Origin: M269 sp964640795
GTDB lineage: Bacteria; Pseudomonadota; Gammaproteobacteria; Enterobacterales; Alteromonadaceae
Assembly (NCBI GenBank): GCA_964640795.1
Contig: CAZXIN010000027.1
Span: 6,380 to 70,379, forward strand
Length of the DNA stretch: 64,000 nucleotides
Reading direction: 5' to 3'
Position numbers and translations under genes: made by a program. The notes beneath the pieces are model-generated. The model made no database searches, was not told the DNA's origin, and was given only the letters and a program-made list of their open reading frames with translations. This document shows positions 19,118-27,643 of this stretch, piece by piece. Numbering within the stretch: the first letter of the stretch is position 1; the number at the start of each line of letters is the position of its first letter.

Positions 19118-19663
19118 ATGCAAATGTCACCCATGATCGAATCTTTTGTTTTGCACTTTGGCGAGATGGGCAGTAAATGGGGTTTTAATCGCACAGTCGG
19201 TCAATTGTTTGCGTTATTAGTTGTTATGGAAAGACCTTTAACTGCGAACGAAATAGCAGAAGCATTAAGCATTTCTCGCGGAAACGTCAGTATGGGGCTA
19301 AAAGAACTGCAGTCTTGGCGTCTTGTGCAAGTAAACCATATACCCGGGGATCGCAAAGATTACTTCACCGCTTCTGGCAGCATTTGGGATATGGCAAATA
19401 AAGTGTTTGAAGAACGTCGCAAACGCGAGATAGAACCAACACTCTCTTTACTTCGAGACTTACTCTTAGATAAGCCCGCCAATGACACTGAATCGCATGC
19501 GCAGGACAGGTTAAACGAAATTCATGATCTATTGGAAATGGCGACACAATGGAGCGTTGAGTTACAGCACCTTGGTCCTGAAAAGCTGCAAACACTCATG
19601 AAATTAGGCTCTGGTGTTGGGAAGGTACTCGAAGTGAAAGATCGATTCTTGTCCCGAACATGA
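19118..19663 (+). CDS. GbsR/MarR-type winged-helix regulator
   Basis: The start chosen is ATG at 19118, which has AAAGGT at good spacing; a longer frame back to 19001 would run through the FNR box and promoter. The 181-aa protein begins MQMSPMIESFVLHFGEMGSKW and carries a winged helix (TANEIAEALSISRGNVSMGLKEL, then VNHIPGDRKDYF), typical of the GbsR branch of MarR regulators. C-terminal helices probably dimerise. It lies 77 bases upstream of cydA on the same strand, which suggests local control of the oxidase genes. Ligand unknown. Confidence 0.8.
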   Translation: MQMSPMIESFVLHFGEMGSKWGFNRTVGQLFALLVVMERPLTANEIAEALSISRGNVSMGLKELQSWRLVQVNHIPGDRKDYFTASGSIWDMANKVFEERRKREIEPTLSLLRDLLLDKPANDTESHAQDRLNEIHDLLEMATQWSVELQHLGPEKLQTLMKLGSGVGKVLEVKDRFLSRT

Positions 19664-19740
19664 CATGAGTTAGCCATTTAAGAGCCGTATAAGCAAGGCT
19701 CAATTTTCTACATCAATTCTAGATTTACTGGGAGTCCATT

Positions 19741-21120
19741 ATGACAGACGTCCTCATGCTTTCGCGCGCCCAATTTGGCCTTAATATCAGTTTTCATATC
19801 CTGTTTCCAACGATTACTATCGCATTGGGCTGGTTCCTTTTTTACTTCAAATTACGTTCGAATATATCTAAACACCCAGTATGGATGAGAGTGTACCGCT
19901 TTTGGGTTCGCATATTCGCACTCACCTTCGCTCTAGGAATCGTCAGCGGCATCACCATGTCTTTCCAGTTTGGTAGTAATTGGCCAGGCTTTATGGAAAC
20001 CGTTGGCAATATTGCGGGTCCACTGCTTGGTTATGAAGTACTGACAGCATTTTTTCTAGAAGCAACATTCCTCGGCATCATGTTGTTTGGTATCCACAGA
20101 GTACCAAATTGGCTTCATACACTTGCTACTTTAGTTGTCGCTATTGGGACAACATTGTCTGCCTTTTGGATATTGGCACTCAATTCTTGGATGCATACAC
20201 CACAAGGGTTTGAAATGATCGATGGCGTTGCTCATGCAACCGACTGGTCTGAGATAATATTCAACCCTTCTTTTCCTTACCGGCTCGCACATGTACTGCT
20301 CGCTTCAGGCTTAACAGCTAGCTTTCTTATCGCAGGTATCTCAGCCTACCGTATCAAGCATGCTGATCACAAACGAGCTCCCAGTGTTGCGTTGAAAACA
20401 TCACTCTACGTAGCAGCGGTGTTGATCCCACTACAAATTCTTGCAGGAGATATGCATGGCTTAAATACCTTTGAACATCAACCGCAAAAAATTGCTGCAA
20501 TGGAAGGCTTATGGGACACCACCGAAGGTGCCCCTTTCATACTTTTCTCCATCCCAAACGAAGAACAACGTCATAACGACTTTGAGTTAGCCATTCCTAA
20601 TGCTGCGAGCCTGATACTCACTCACCATTGGGACGGAGAAATTAAAGGGCTCAATGAGTTTGAAGGAAAACATCCTCCTGTCGCAGCTGTTTTCTTTAGC
20701 TTTCGTATCATGTTAGGAGTAGGTTTCTTAATGCTGGCTAGCGCTTGGTTAGCAAGCTCATACTTACTGCGTAAAAAACACCTTCCTCCCAAAATACTGA
20801 CACTATGCACATGGATGACTTTTTCAGGTTGGGTGGCGACACTCGCAGGATGGTATGTCACCGAAGTCGGCAGACAACCCTATCTTGTTAGCGGTATTTT
20901 GACTACCGAACAAGCGGTCACACAAATACCTGCAGGCAATGTCGCACTCTCTCTCACACTCTATGCATTGCTTTATACGGGGCTGCTAATCGCTTACATC
21001 AAAACTTTGTTTCTTATGGCGAGACGCGCTGTAGAGATAGAAGAGTATCAAGCTAACGAACACCCAAGATATGCCGTCAACATAGGCTTTAATCAAAATA
21101 CCTCAGGAGGTGCCGCATGA
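19741..21120 (+). CDS. cydA: Cytochrome bd-type quinol oxidase subunit I (cyanide-insensitive type)
   Basis: Inner-membrane quinol oxidase subunit that reduces O2 to water and builds proton motive force without pumping. Seen: haem ligands His19 (SFHILFP), His184 (RLAHVLLASG) and Met324 (SFRIML), and conserved acidic Glu99 and Glu107 in GYEVLTAFFLEATFLG. At 459 aa the Q-loop is short, as in CioA-type enzymes, which are often cyanide-tolerant and expressed at low oxygen or under stress. About nine helices. The stop overlaps the cydB start (ATGA). No cydX-like reading frame was noticed after cydB. Confidence 0.93.
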   Translation: MTDVLMLSRAQFGLNISFHILFPTITIALGWFLFYFKLRSNISKHPVWMRVYRFWVRIFALTFALGIVSGITMSFQFGSNWPGFMETVGNIAGPLLGYEVLTAFFLEATFLGIMLFGIHRVPNWLHTLATLVVAIGTTLSAFWILALNSWMHTPQGFEMIDGVAHATDWSEIIFNPSFPYRLAHVLLASGLTASFLIAGISAYRIKHADHKRAPSVALKTSLYVAAVLIPLQILAGDMHGLNTFEHQPQKIAAMEGLWDTTEGAPFILFSIPNEEQRHNDFELAIPNAASLILTHHWDGEIKGLNEFEGKHPPVAAVFFSFRIMLGVGFLMLASAWLASSYLLRKKHLPPKILTLCTWMTFSGWVATLAGWYVTEVGRQPYLVSGILTTEQAVTQIPAGNVALSLTLYALLYTGLLIAYIKTLFLMARRAVEIEEYQANEHPRYAVNIGFNQNTSGGAA

Positions 21121-22115
21121 TCACTGATGCAAACTTAGCCGTTATTTTTGTTGGACTACTCGGCTTCTCTGTCCTAGCTTATGCCATTCTTGATGGATTT
21201 GATCTCGGCGTTGGCATGCTACTGCCAATGAATAATGCCGAACAGCGTGACACGATGATCGCATCAATTGGCCCATTTTGGGATGCTAACGAAACCTGGT
21301 TAGTTTTAGCCATTGGCATATTACTTATCGCTTTTCCTAAAGCGCATAGTTTAATGCTACAGGCTTTGTATCTGCCTTCTACTTTGATGTTAATCGGCTT
21401 GATATTACGTGGGGTCGCTTTCGACTTTAGAGCAAAAGTTGCTCAAGGAAGAAAGATTCATTGGGATTATGCTTTTAAAACGGGATCTTACTTAGCGAGC
21501 TTTATGCAAGGCTACATGCTAGGCATCTATGTCATGGGTCTTGAGACTCATTTTTATGCACAGTGCTTTGCCATTCTCAGTGGTATCGGCGTCACTTGCG
21601 CATACACTTTCATTGGTGCCTGTTGGTTATTGATGAAAACCGATGAGACTCTACAACAAAAAGCGAAAGCTTGGGCTATCTTCTACCTTAATGCTTTTGC
21701 AATAGGAATCATTGCGGTGAGTATTGTCAACCTTGCTATTCATCAACGCGTATTAAGCTTTTGGACTAACTCCCCATACGCAGCTTTTCTCGGTATTATT
21801 CCCATTGTGGTGTTCGCACTCTTTGTCGTCTGTAAGCTGGTTTTACCCAGATTGTTACAATCACACGTTGACGGTATTTGGCTACCTTTTGTCATTGCTG
21901 TTGCTTTGTTTTGGCTATGCTTTGCTGGTTTGGCAGTCAGTTACTATCCTTTCATTATTCCAGACAAGTTAACTATTTGGGAAACTGCCAGTGCCCCTGA
22001 GTCACTCAGGTTTATTCTTACAGGTGCTTTGATTGTTATTCCTTGCATATTCGCTTACACCCTTTTCTCTTATCGAATATTCTGGGGTAAGGCAAGTAAA
22101 TTAGAATATTACTAG
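21117..22115 (+). CDS. cydB: Cytochrome bd-type quinol oxidase subunit II
   Basis: 332 aa, eight to nine hydrophobic helices, with the CydB N-terminal signature AYAILDGFDLGVGMLLP and GPFWDANETWLVLAIG. It pairs with CydA; the 4-base overlap means translational coupling. A strong terminator follows 82 bases later. Confidence 0.93.
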   Translation: MITDANLAVIFVGLLGFSVLAYAILDGFDLGVGMLLPMNNAEQRDTMIASIGPFWDANETWLVLAIGILLIAFPKAHSLMLQALYLPSTLMLIGLILRGVAFDFRAKVAQGRKIHWDYAFKTGSYLASFMQGYMLGIYVMGLETHFYAQCFAILSGIGVTCAYTFIGACWLLMKTDETLQQKAKAWAIFYLNAFAIGIIAVSIVNLAIHQRVLSFWTNSPYAAFLGIIPIVVFALFVVCKLVLPRLLQSHVDGIWLPFVIAVALFWLCFAGLAVSYYPFIIPDKLTIWETASAPESLRFILTGALIVIPCIFAYTLFSYRIFWGKASKLEYY

Positions 22116-22560
22116 TTTAAAATAAAAACACTGTTTCAATAAGGGATAAACGTGCGATTCAATTGATAAAGACAAGTGTCAACTATCATTATCACAGCAG
22201 GCCTTAACAATCCAAAGCCACTGCAAGGCCTGCTTTATATTAAAAAGAAAGCTAAGACCAAACACCTACATTGCCACATAAGCCTTACTTCCAAACGGCC
22301 AAAAAAAGATATCGATTCTTACACACCCAACAACACAACAACACAACAAACAAATGGTCGTTATTTTTTATATTTTAATGAGACTTAATTGTGACAAATA
22401 TGGCACCTATTTGTGACGCTTAAAAGTCATTTCCGTGAAGACTAATTAAGTCAATAGACCTTAACTTAGCTAAGTACTTTATGGGGTACGCAAGCGCTGA
22501 AAATGCGTGAAATAAACGGGTAATACTTAAAAATATAAAATAACTTCCAAAGGAGATGTT
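22116..22560. other. Intergenic region of about 445 bases
   Basis: Holds the cydAB terminator (22197-22238) and, in its last third, the promoter region of the propeller lipoprotein, whose ribosome site AAAGGAGATGTT is just before 22561. The stretch 22240-22400 is an A-rich, C-rich tract with repeated ACAACA units and no convincing gene. Confidence 0.5.
22197..22238 (+). terminator. Terminator after cydAB
   Basis: GCAGGCCTT (22197-22205) pairs perfectly with AAGGCCTGC (22225-22233), followed by TTTATATT. A 9-bp GC-rich stem with a 19-base loop. Confidence 0.7.
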
Positions 22561-24000
22561 ATGAAAAATCTATTAAAATTAGTGTTGAGTGTAACGCTAG
22601 CTTCAGCACTAGCTGCTTGTGATGGTGATGATGGACAGGCGGGAGCCGCAGGCGCTCAAGGTCCTCAAGGTGAAACCGGTCCACAAGGTCCAGCTGGGCC
22701 TGCGGGACCGGCAGCGACAACACCTGCCGGCGCAGTTTTCGTCATGACAAATGGAATTAATGATACCGACGATGGTAATGCGATATCAGCTTTCCTTCGT
22801 AGTGATGATGGCACTCTATCATTTAATGGCAGCTTTCCGACTGGTGGTAACGGCAGCACTGATTTTGATGGTGGCGAGGGTTTAGACCCGTTGATTTCGG
22901 CATACTCATTGATCAACACCCCTGACAACAGGTTTTTACTTGCCGTTAACGCCGGCAGTAATACAGTGACCTCATTCCGCATCAACACCGACTTCACCTT
23001 AACGCTTATCGACGTTGAATCAACTGATGCCTCAGGCACTGGCGCCATTGGTCCAAACAGTCTCGCTTATAATGACGGCGTGGTCTATGTGACCAATATT
23101 GACGCTGACGGCGACCTTGGAGAGCCCATTCAAGAAGGTAACGTCACTGGCTTTGAATTGACAGATACCGGCCAACTATTCCCTATACCTAATTCAACAA
23201 GAGAATTAAATAATCGCCCCTCTGCTGTTCGTTTTTCACCTAATGGCGATTACCTGCTCATATCAAGTATTAATGCAGGCTCTAACCAACTTGAAAGTTT
23301 AAATGAAGATGCTCTTGTCGTATACGGTGTAGAAGAAGGCGGTCTGTTAACAACGGAACAGACAGACGGGGTAACGTCTTCACTTCAAAATAATGCAGAA
23401 GGTAGAAATCTCCCCTCAGCCATAGGTTTTGAAATGATTGCTCGGGATGGTGGCATTTTTGCTGTGGTAACTGAAGCACGCGAATTCCAAGTTGACGGTG
23501 CGCCACCTGTATTCCCAGAGCTTCAAACAGGTTCTGTTTCAGTTTGGCAGCTCATGCCAGGTGGAACGCTCGAACCAATCCAATTGGATGTCCCTGCAAG
23601 CGCGCCAGAAGATAATCAACGCACTGCATGCTGGATTGCTGTTTCACCAGACTCTCAAAATTTCTGGGTATCTAATGCGTTGGATGCCTCCATTACATCT
23701 TTCGAGTTTAGTGGTGCTCCAGGGGAGATTGAGAGAATAGGAGATTTAACTTTCGGCCCCAATACACCAACAAGCGACTTTGGCTTAGATACAAGCACAA
23801 CACCACCGACAGGTGCATTTAGGGAATCAGATGGCTTCATTGACCTAGACATTACTGACGACGGCAGGTTTATCTACCAACTATTTGGCCTTACAGGTGG
23901 AATCGGCATCTACGAAGTCAATGGCGGCGAGCTAACCGAAGTAGGCATTTACACTGGCAACATACCTACCTTAGATACACAAGGCATAGTTGCCATTTAA
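22561..24000 (+). CDS. Lipoprotein with collagen-like repeats and a beta-propeller domain
   Basis: 479 aa. Signal peptide ends in the lipobox LAAC, with Cys20 as the lipid attachment site. Residues about 24-56 are Gly-X-Y triplets rich in Pro (GPQGETGPQGPAGPAGPA), a collagen triple-helix tract. The rest consists of repeated blade-like units (NRFLLAVNAGSNTVTSFRI, SPNGDYLLISSINAGSN, SPDSQNFWVSNALDASI), resembling lactonase/YncE-type seven-bladed propellers. The triple-helical stalk would force trimerisation and hold the propellers away from the membrane (inference). Substrate unknown. Excellent ribosome site AAAGGAG. Confidence 0.8.
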   Translation: MKNLLKLVLSVTLASALAACDGDDGQAGAAGAQGPQGETGPQGPAGPAGPAATTPAGAVFVMTNGINDTDDGNAISAFLRSDDGTLSFNGSFPTGGNGSTDFDGGEGLDPLISAYSLINTPDNRFLLAVNAGSNTVTSFRINTDFTLTLIDVESTDASGTGAIGPNSLAYNDGVVYVTNIDADGDLGEPIQEGNVTGFELTDTGQLFPIPNSTRELNNRPSAVRFSPNGDYLLISSINAGSNQLESLNEDALVVYGVEEGGLLTTEQTDGVTSSLQNNAEGRNLPSAIGFEMIARDGGIFAVVTEAREFQVDGAPPVFPELQTGSVSVWQLMPGGTLEPIQLDVPASAPEDNQRTACWIAVSPDSQNFWVSNALDASITSFEFSGAPGEIERIGDLTFGPNTPTSDFGLDTSTTPPTGAFRESDGFIDLDITDDGRFIYQLFGLTGGIGIYEVNGGELTEVGIYTGNIPTLDTQGIVAI

Positions 24001-24047
24001 ACAAGGCATGAAGAACAGTTAGTAGGGAGAGATAGACTTACTCTTAA

Positions 24048-24076
24048 TACCAATCACTCATTAGGATAAATTGGTA
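24048..24076. repeat. TACCAAT...ATTGGTA palindromic element
   Basis: 7-bp inverted repeat (24048-24054 and 24070-24076) with a 15-base loop, downstream of the propeller gene. Similar elements occur at 34297-34327 and 60139-60178, and a half element at 31659-31668. Confidence 0.5.
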
Positions 24077-24090
24077 CAACTCTGTTCTTT

Positions 24091-24126
24091 CCAGAAAGTG
24101 TCCGGCGGACACTTTCTGGACACTTT
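24091..24126 (+). promoter_or_regulatory. Palindromic upstream activator site of the efflux/two-component operon
   Basis: A perfect 14-bp inverted repeat around a single central base (24091-24104, 24106-24119), plus an additional direct copy of the half-site: AAAGTGTCC at 24095-24103, GGACACTTT at 24107-24115 and GGACACTTT at 24118-24126. It lies about 110 bases upstream of the predicted sigma54 start site, the usual place for an NtrC-type activator, and the operon encodes such an activator. It could also form a terminator-like hairpin for the preceding gene, but no T-run follows directly. Confidence 0.65.
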
Positions 24127-24187
24127 TACTATTTCACAACCTCCTCTGCATCCCTTTAATAATCAACACTTAGAGCAAATCATTATA

Positions 24188-24206
24188 TTTGGCACCCTTT
24201 CTGCAA
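24188..24206 (+). promoter_or_regulatory. Sigma54 (-24/-12) promoter
   Basis: TTGGCACCCTTTCTGCA has the GG (24191-24192), exactly ten bases, then GC (24203-24204), and agrees with TGGCAC-N5-TTGC at nearly every conserved base. The start site would be near 24216, about 60 bases before the adaptor gene ATG. The palindromic activator site upstream and the sigma54 activator encoded in the operon support it. Confidence 0.75.
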
Positions 24207-24276
24207 TATCCCTCATCAATCGCTAATGAGTATCGACTATTTGTCTTAGCGGACAGATAAAGAAAGGGGAAATACG

Positions 24277-25551
24277 ATGATTAAAGATACCTCTCAACAA
24301 GATCAGGTGTTGCCACCGTCACGCAGTGGAAAATATAAAAAGCTATTTGCCCTACTATGCATTTCAGTACTTTTAGTTATGGGCGGTTACTCCTGGAAAT
24401 GGGCGAAAGCCTACTCGCTCACATCAGGATCAGTTCAAATTGATAGGTTACGCATTGCAGAAGTTGTGAGAGGTGATTTAATCAAAGACATTTCTGTCAA
24501 CGGAAAAGTCACTGCAGCTATAAGGCCAACGCTGTTTAGCCCATCAAACGGTTCTGTCGAATTAAAAGTCAGGGCTGGAGACAATGTAGGCATTCATCAG
24601 TTACTTGCGGTTGTCCGTAGCCCACAATTACAAAGCAGTCTAGAACAAGAGCAAGCAACCCTTCAGCGTTTAGAGTTAGAAGTATCACGCCAACGGATCA
24701 GCAACAAATTGGAAAAACTGGCCTACCAACAACAAGCCGACACTACCAGTATCCGGAAAGATGCAACAGAGCGCGAACTAAAACGCGCCGACCTTTCCAT
24801 TATCAATAAAGTCATCAGTGTTATCGATTACGAAAAAGCCAAAGATGATCTTAAAACAGCGCAAATGGCGTTCGAGCATGCTAAAGCGGAAGCACTACTT
24901 CAATCAGAGCGCCTCGACTTCGAGCTGCAAGTCAAAGTCCTACAGTTAGAGAGACAAAAACTGCTATTCAAAGAGTTACAACGACAAACAGAGCAGTTGA
25001 ATATTTATAGCCCGGTTACCGGAAAAGTTGGCGATTTATTGGTTGAACAAAAATCGTCTGTCACTGAAAGCCAGCCATTGTTATCTGTTGTCGACCTATC
25101 AGGCTTAGAAGTTGAAGTGAGTATTCCCGAATCTTACGCCGACGATTTACATTCGGGTATGCCAGCAGAGATAAATTACAACAACCGTCTATTTGCAGGC
25201 ACTATCGGGTCCATTTCACCTGAAGTTAAAAATAACAGTGTTACCGGTACTATTCGTTTCTCTGAAGACGTACCTACCGGCCTGAGGCAAAACCAACAAT
25301 TAACAACACGCATTATTATCGAGTCAAAAGAAGATGTTCTAAAAGTGAAACGCGGTGCTTTTCTGCAAAGCGGCAGTGGCAGGCTGACTTATTTGGTCTC
25401 TGACAGCACAGCTAAACGCCAGCCCATACAAGTTGGCAGTATAGGACTCAATGAAGTCGAAATTATTGACGGGCTTAGTGAAGGCGATCAGATCGTGATT
25501 TCTGATATAGGCATTATGGGCAATGCTCCCATGATACGCCTGACCCAATAA
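24277..25551 (+). CDS. HlyD/MacA-type periplasmic adaptor subunit
   Basis: 424 aa: a single N-terminal membrane anchor (about residues 24-45), a lipoyl-like half-motif, a long alpha-helical hairpin (about 120-235, Gln/Glu/Lys-rich coiled coil), the second lipoyl half (LNIYSPVTGKVGDLLVEQKS), then beta-barrel and membrane-proximal domains (KRGAFLQSGSGRLTYLV). Such adaptors link an inner-membrane ABC transporter to an outer-membrane channel. First gene of a six-gene operon; no outer-membrane factor is encoded here, so a TolC-like protein from elsewhere is expected. Ribosome site GAAAGGGG. Confidence 0.85.
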   Translation: MIKDTSQQDQVLPPSRSGKYKKLFALLCISVLLVMGGYSWKWAKAYSLTSGSVQIDRLRIAEVVRGDLIKDISVNGKVTAAIRPTLFSPSNGSVELKVRAGDNVGIHQLLAVVRSPQLQSSLEQEQATLQRLELEVSRQRISNKLEKLAYQQQADTTSIRKDATERELKRADLSIINKVISVIDYEKAKDDLKTAQMAFEHAKAEALLQSERLDFELQVKVLQLERQKLLFKELQRQTEQLNIYSPVTGKVGDLLVEQKSSVTESQPLLSVVDLSGLEVEVSIPESYADDLHSGMPAEINYNNRLFAGTIGSISPEVKNNSVTGTIRFSEDVPTGLRQNQQLTTRIIIESKEDVLKVKRGAFLQSGSGRLTYLVSDSTAKRQPIQVGSIGLNEVEIIDGLSEGDQIVISDIGIMGNAPMIRLTQ

Positions 25552-25592
25552 ACTATGCCCGCCTTAGTAAAGAAATTAAAAAAGGAAAAAAC

Positions 25593-26312
25593 ATGCTAAC
25601 ACTCAAAAAAGTTTCCAAGTCATTTCGTACAGATCTTGTCGAAACGCATGCCTTGCGTTCTCTCGACTTAACCGTTAACGAAGGAGAGTTTGTGGCGGTC
25701 ACTGGTCCTTCAGGTTCTGGCAAAACAACATTCCTGAATATAGCGGGGCTATTGGAGACATTCACTAACGGTCAATTATTGCTTGATGGCGAAGATGTGA
25801 GCAACTTGAATGACAGACAACGTTCTATCATACGTAACCAGAAAATTGGATTTATCTTTCAAGGATTTAATTTAATACCGGATCTCAATCTCGCAGAGAA
25901 TGTTGAAGTGCCCTTACGCTATAGAGGCATTAAAAAAGCTGAACGCAAAGAGCGAATAGAAAGCGCCTTGGAAAGTGTTGGATTAATAGGTCGAATGAAG
26001 CACCTACCTTCGCAATTATCTGGTGGCCAACAACAACGGGTTGCCATCGCCAGAGCCTTAGCCGGTGAGCCTAAATTATTACTTGCCGACGAACCAACGG
26101 GGAATCTTGATTCACTCATGGCTCGTCAGGTTATCGAACTGATGGAAAGCATCAATCATACAGGCACCACAATAGTTATGGTGACTCATGATGCAGAGCT
26201 AGCTAATAGAGCACATCGTAATATTCATATTATGGACGGTGAAGCTGTCGACATGGAGCAAGTGTTATCGATAACTCAACACCAGCAGCCTACGCAGACA
26301 GTCAACGCCTAA
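25593..26312 (+). CDS. ABC transporter ATPase (MacB/LolD type)
   Basis: 239 aa, complete nucleotide-binding domain: Walker A GPSGSGKT at residues 38-45, Q-loop FIFQGFNLIPDL, signature LSGGQQQR, Walker B LLLADEPTGNLDS and switch His in VMVTHD. LolD/MacB-type ATPases energise mechanotransmission instead of classic substrate translocation. 41 bases after the adaptor gene and 12 bases before the first permease. Confidence 0.92.
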   Translation: MLTLKKVSKSFRTDLVETHALRSLDLTVNEGEFVAVTGPSGSGKTTFLNIAGLLETFTNGQLLLDGEDVSNLNDRQRSIIRNQKIGFIFQGFNLIPDLNLAENVEVPLRYRGIKKAERKERIESALESVGLIGRMKHLPSQLSGGQQQRVAIARALAGEPKLLLADEPTGNLDSLMARQVIELMESINHTGTTIVMVTHDAELANRAHRNIHIMDGEAVDMEQVLSITQHQQPTQTVNA

Positions 26313-26324
26313 AGAGAGAAAATT

Positions 26325-27632
26325 ATGTTCTTATACAACCTCCACCTCGCTTGGTTAAGTATCAAGAGAACGCCTGTTTTAAGTAGCTTAATGGTGGCGG
26401 CGATTGCTGTAGGCATCGCTGTTTGCATGACCATTATCACCGTCTACAGGCTGATGGCCAATGATCCAATACCGCATAAAAGTGACATTATTTTCACGCA
26501 AACCTTAGATTTAAGGGACGCAAGCCCAGATGATAATGGCAACGGACCCGATCTAATGAGTTACCAAGACGCACAGAATCTTCTGAAATCAGATATCCCC
26601 TCATTAACGTCCATACATTACCAAACCGTTGCCGTCATTAAATCCAGTGACCAAAACTTACGCCCTTTTCGCAGCCGTATTAGGCTTGCTACTGGCGATT
26701 TCTTTTCTTTGTTTGACACACCTTTTCTGTTCGGAAATCGCTGGAGTGCAGATGATGAGAAAACACAACAGCAAGTTGTCGTCATTACACGAGCGCTGAA
26801 CATCAAACTATTCGGCGGTAGCAACAGCGTCGGCCAGAAAATTCAAATCGCCGGACAATTTTTTAACATTGTCGGTGTATTAGACGATTGGGTTCCTACC
26901 CCTCAATTTTTTGAGATAGATAGCGGTGCATTTTCCGAAACAGAGGGTGCTTTTATCCCATTTTCTCTTGTTCCAACTATGGAATTACGCAAATCTGGCG
27001 GTTCAACAGCTTGCTATGTATCAGAGACGAAAGAAGGTTGGCAAGGCTTTCTCACCGATGAGTGCGCTTGGCTACATATGTGGGTGCAACTCGACACCCC
27101 AGTGCAGCAAAAGCAATGGGAAGCACACTTAGATAATTACGTCGAACAACAGAGAGAGTTTGGGCGTTTCCCAAGGGAATTAAATAACCATATGTATAAC
27201 GTTATGCAATGGCTGGATTTCAAACAGGTTGTGAGTAATGACTACATCATGCTGTTAGGTTTGGCGTTCATGTTTTTGGGCGTCTGTTTATTTAATACCG
27301 TCGGACTTATGTTAAGTCAGTCTATACGTCGGCGCGGCGAAGTGAGTGTTCGTCGAGCATTGGGTGGCAGCAAGTTAACCTTATTCTATCAACATATGGT
27401 CGAAGCCAGTGTGATTGGCTTAGCCGGTGGCTTTTTCGGACTACTGCTCGCGCAAGCTGGGTTAGCCGGTGTAAGAGCCTTATACCGAAATTTTGAGTTC
27501 CTTACTCAAATGAACTTGCAACTTGTCGCTATCACGTTTGGTTTATCTATATTATCGAGCTTATTAGCAGGCCTGCTTCCCACTTGGCGAGTTTGTCAGC
27601 TTGCTCCTGCCCAATATTTGAAAACACAATAG
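26325..27632 (+). CDS. MacB/FtsX-type ABC permease (first)
   Basis: 435 aa: TM1 near residues 20-40, a large periplasmic MacB-PCD domain (about 45-290, including RLATGDFFSLFDTPFLFG and VITRALNIKLFGG), then three C-terminal helices with the FtsX domain (SQSIRRRGEVSVRRALGGSK). This four-helix topology is that of MacB. Two different permeases are encoded side by side, implying a heterodimer. Confidence 0.88.
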   Translation: MFLYNLHLAWLSIKRTPVLSSLMVAAIAVGIAVCMTIITVYRLMANDPIPHKSDIIFTQTLDLRDASPDDNGNGPDLMSYQDAQNLLKSDIPSLTSIHYQTVAVIKSSDQNLRPFRSRIRLATGDFFSLFDTPFLFGNRWSADDEKTQQQVVVITRALNIKLFGGSNSVGQKIQIAGQFFNIVGVLDDWVPTPQFFEIDSGAFSETEGAFIPFSLVPTMELRKSGGSTACYVSETKEGWQGFLTDECAWLHMWVQLDTPVQQKQWEAHLDNYVEQQREFGRFPRELNNHMYNVMQWLDFKQVVSNDYIMLLGLAFMFLGVCLFNTVGLMLSQSIRRRGEVSVRRALGGSKLTLFYQHMVEASVIGLAGGFFGLLLAQAGLAGVRALYRNFEFLTQMNLQLVAITFGLSILSSLLAGLLPTWRVCQLAPAQYLKTQ

Positions 27633-27643
27633 GAGGTTATTCA

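Noticed and set aside
22176..22388. 70-codon reading frame after cydB
   Set aside because: It runs straight through the cydAB terminator hairpin, has no ribosome site and low-complexity composition.
22620..22730. Tandem DNA repeats or a CRISPR-like array
   Set aside because: The periodicity comes from codons for Gly-X-Y protein triplets; there are no spacers.
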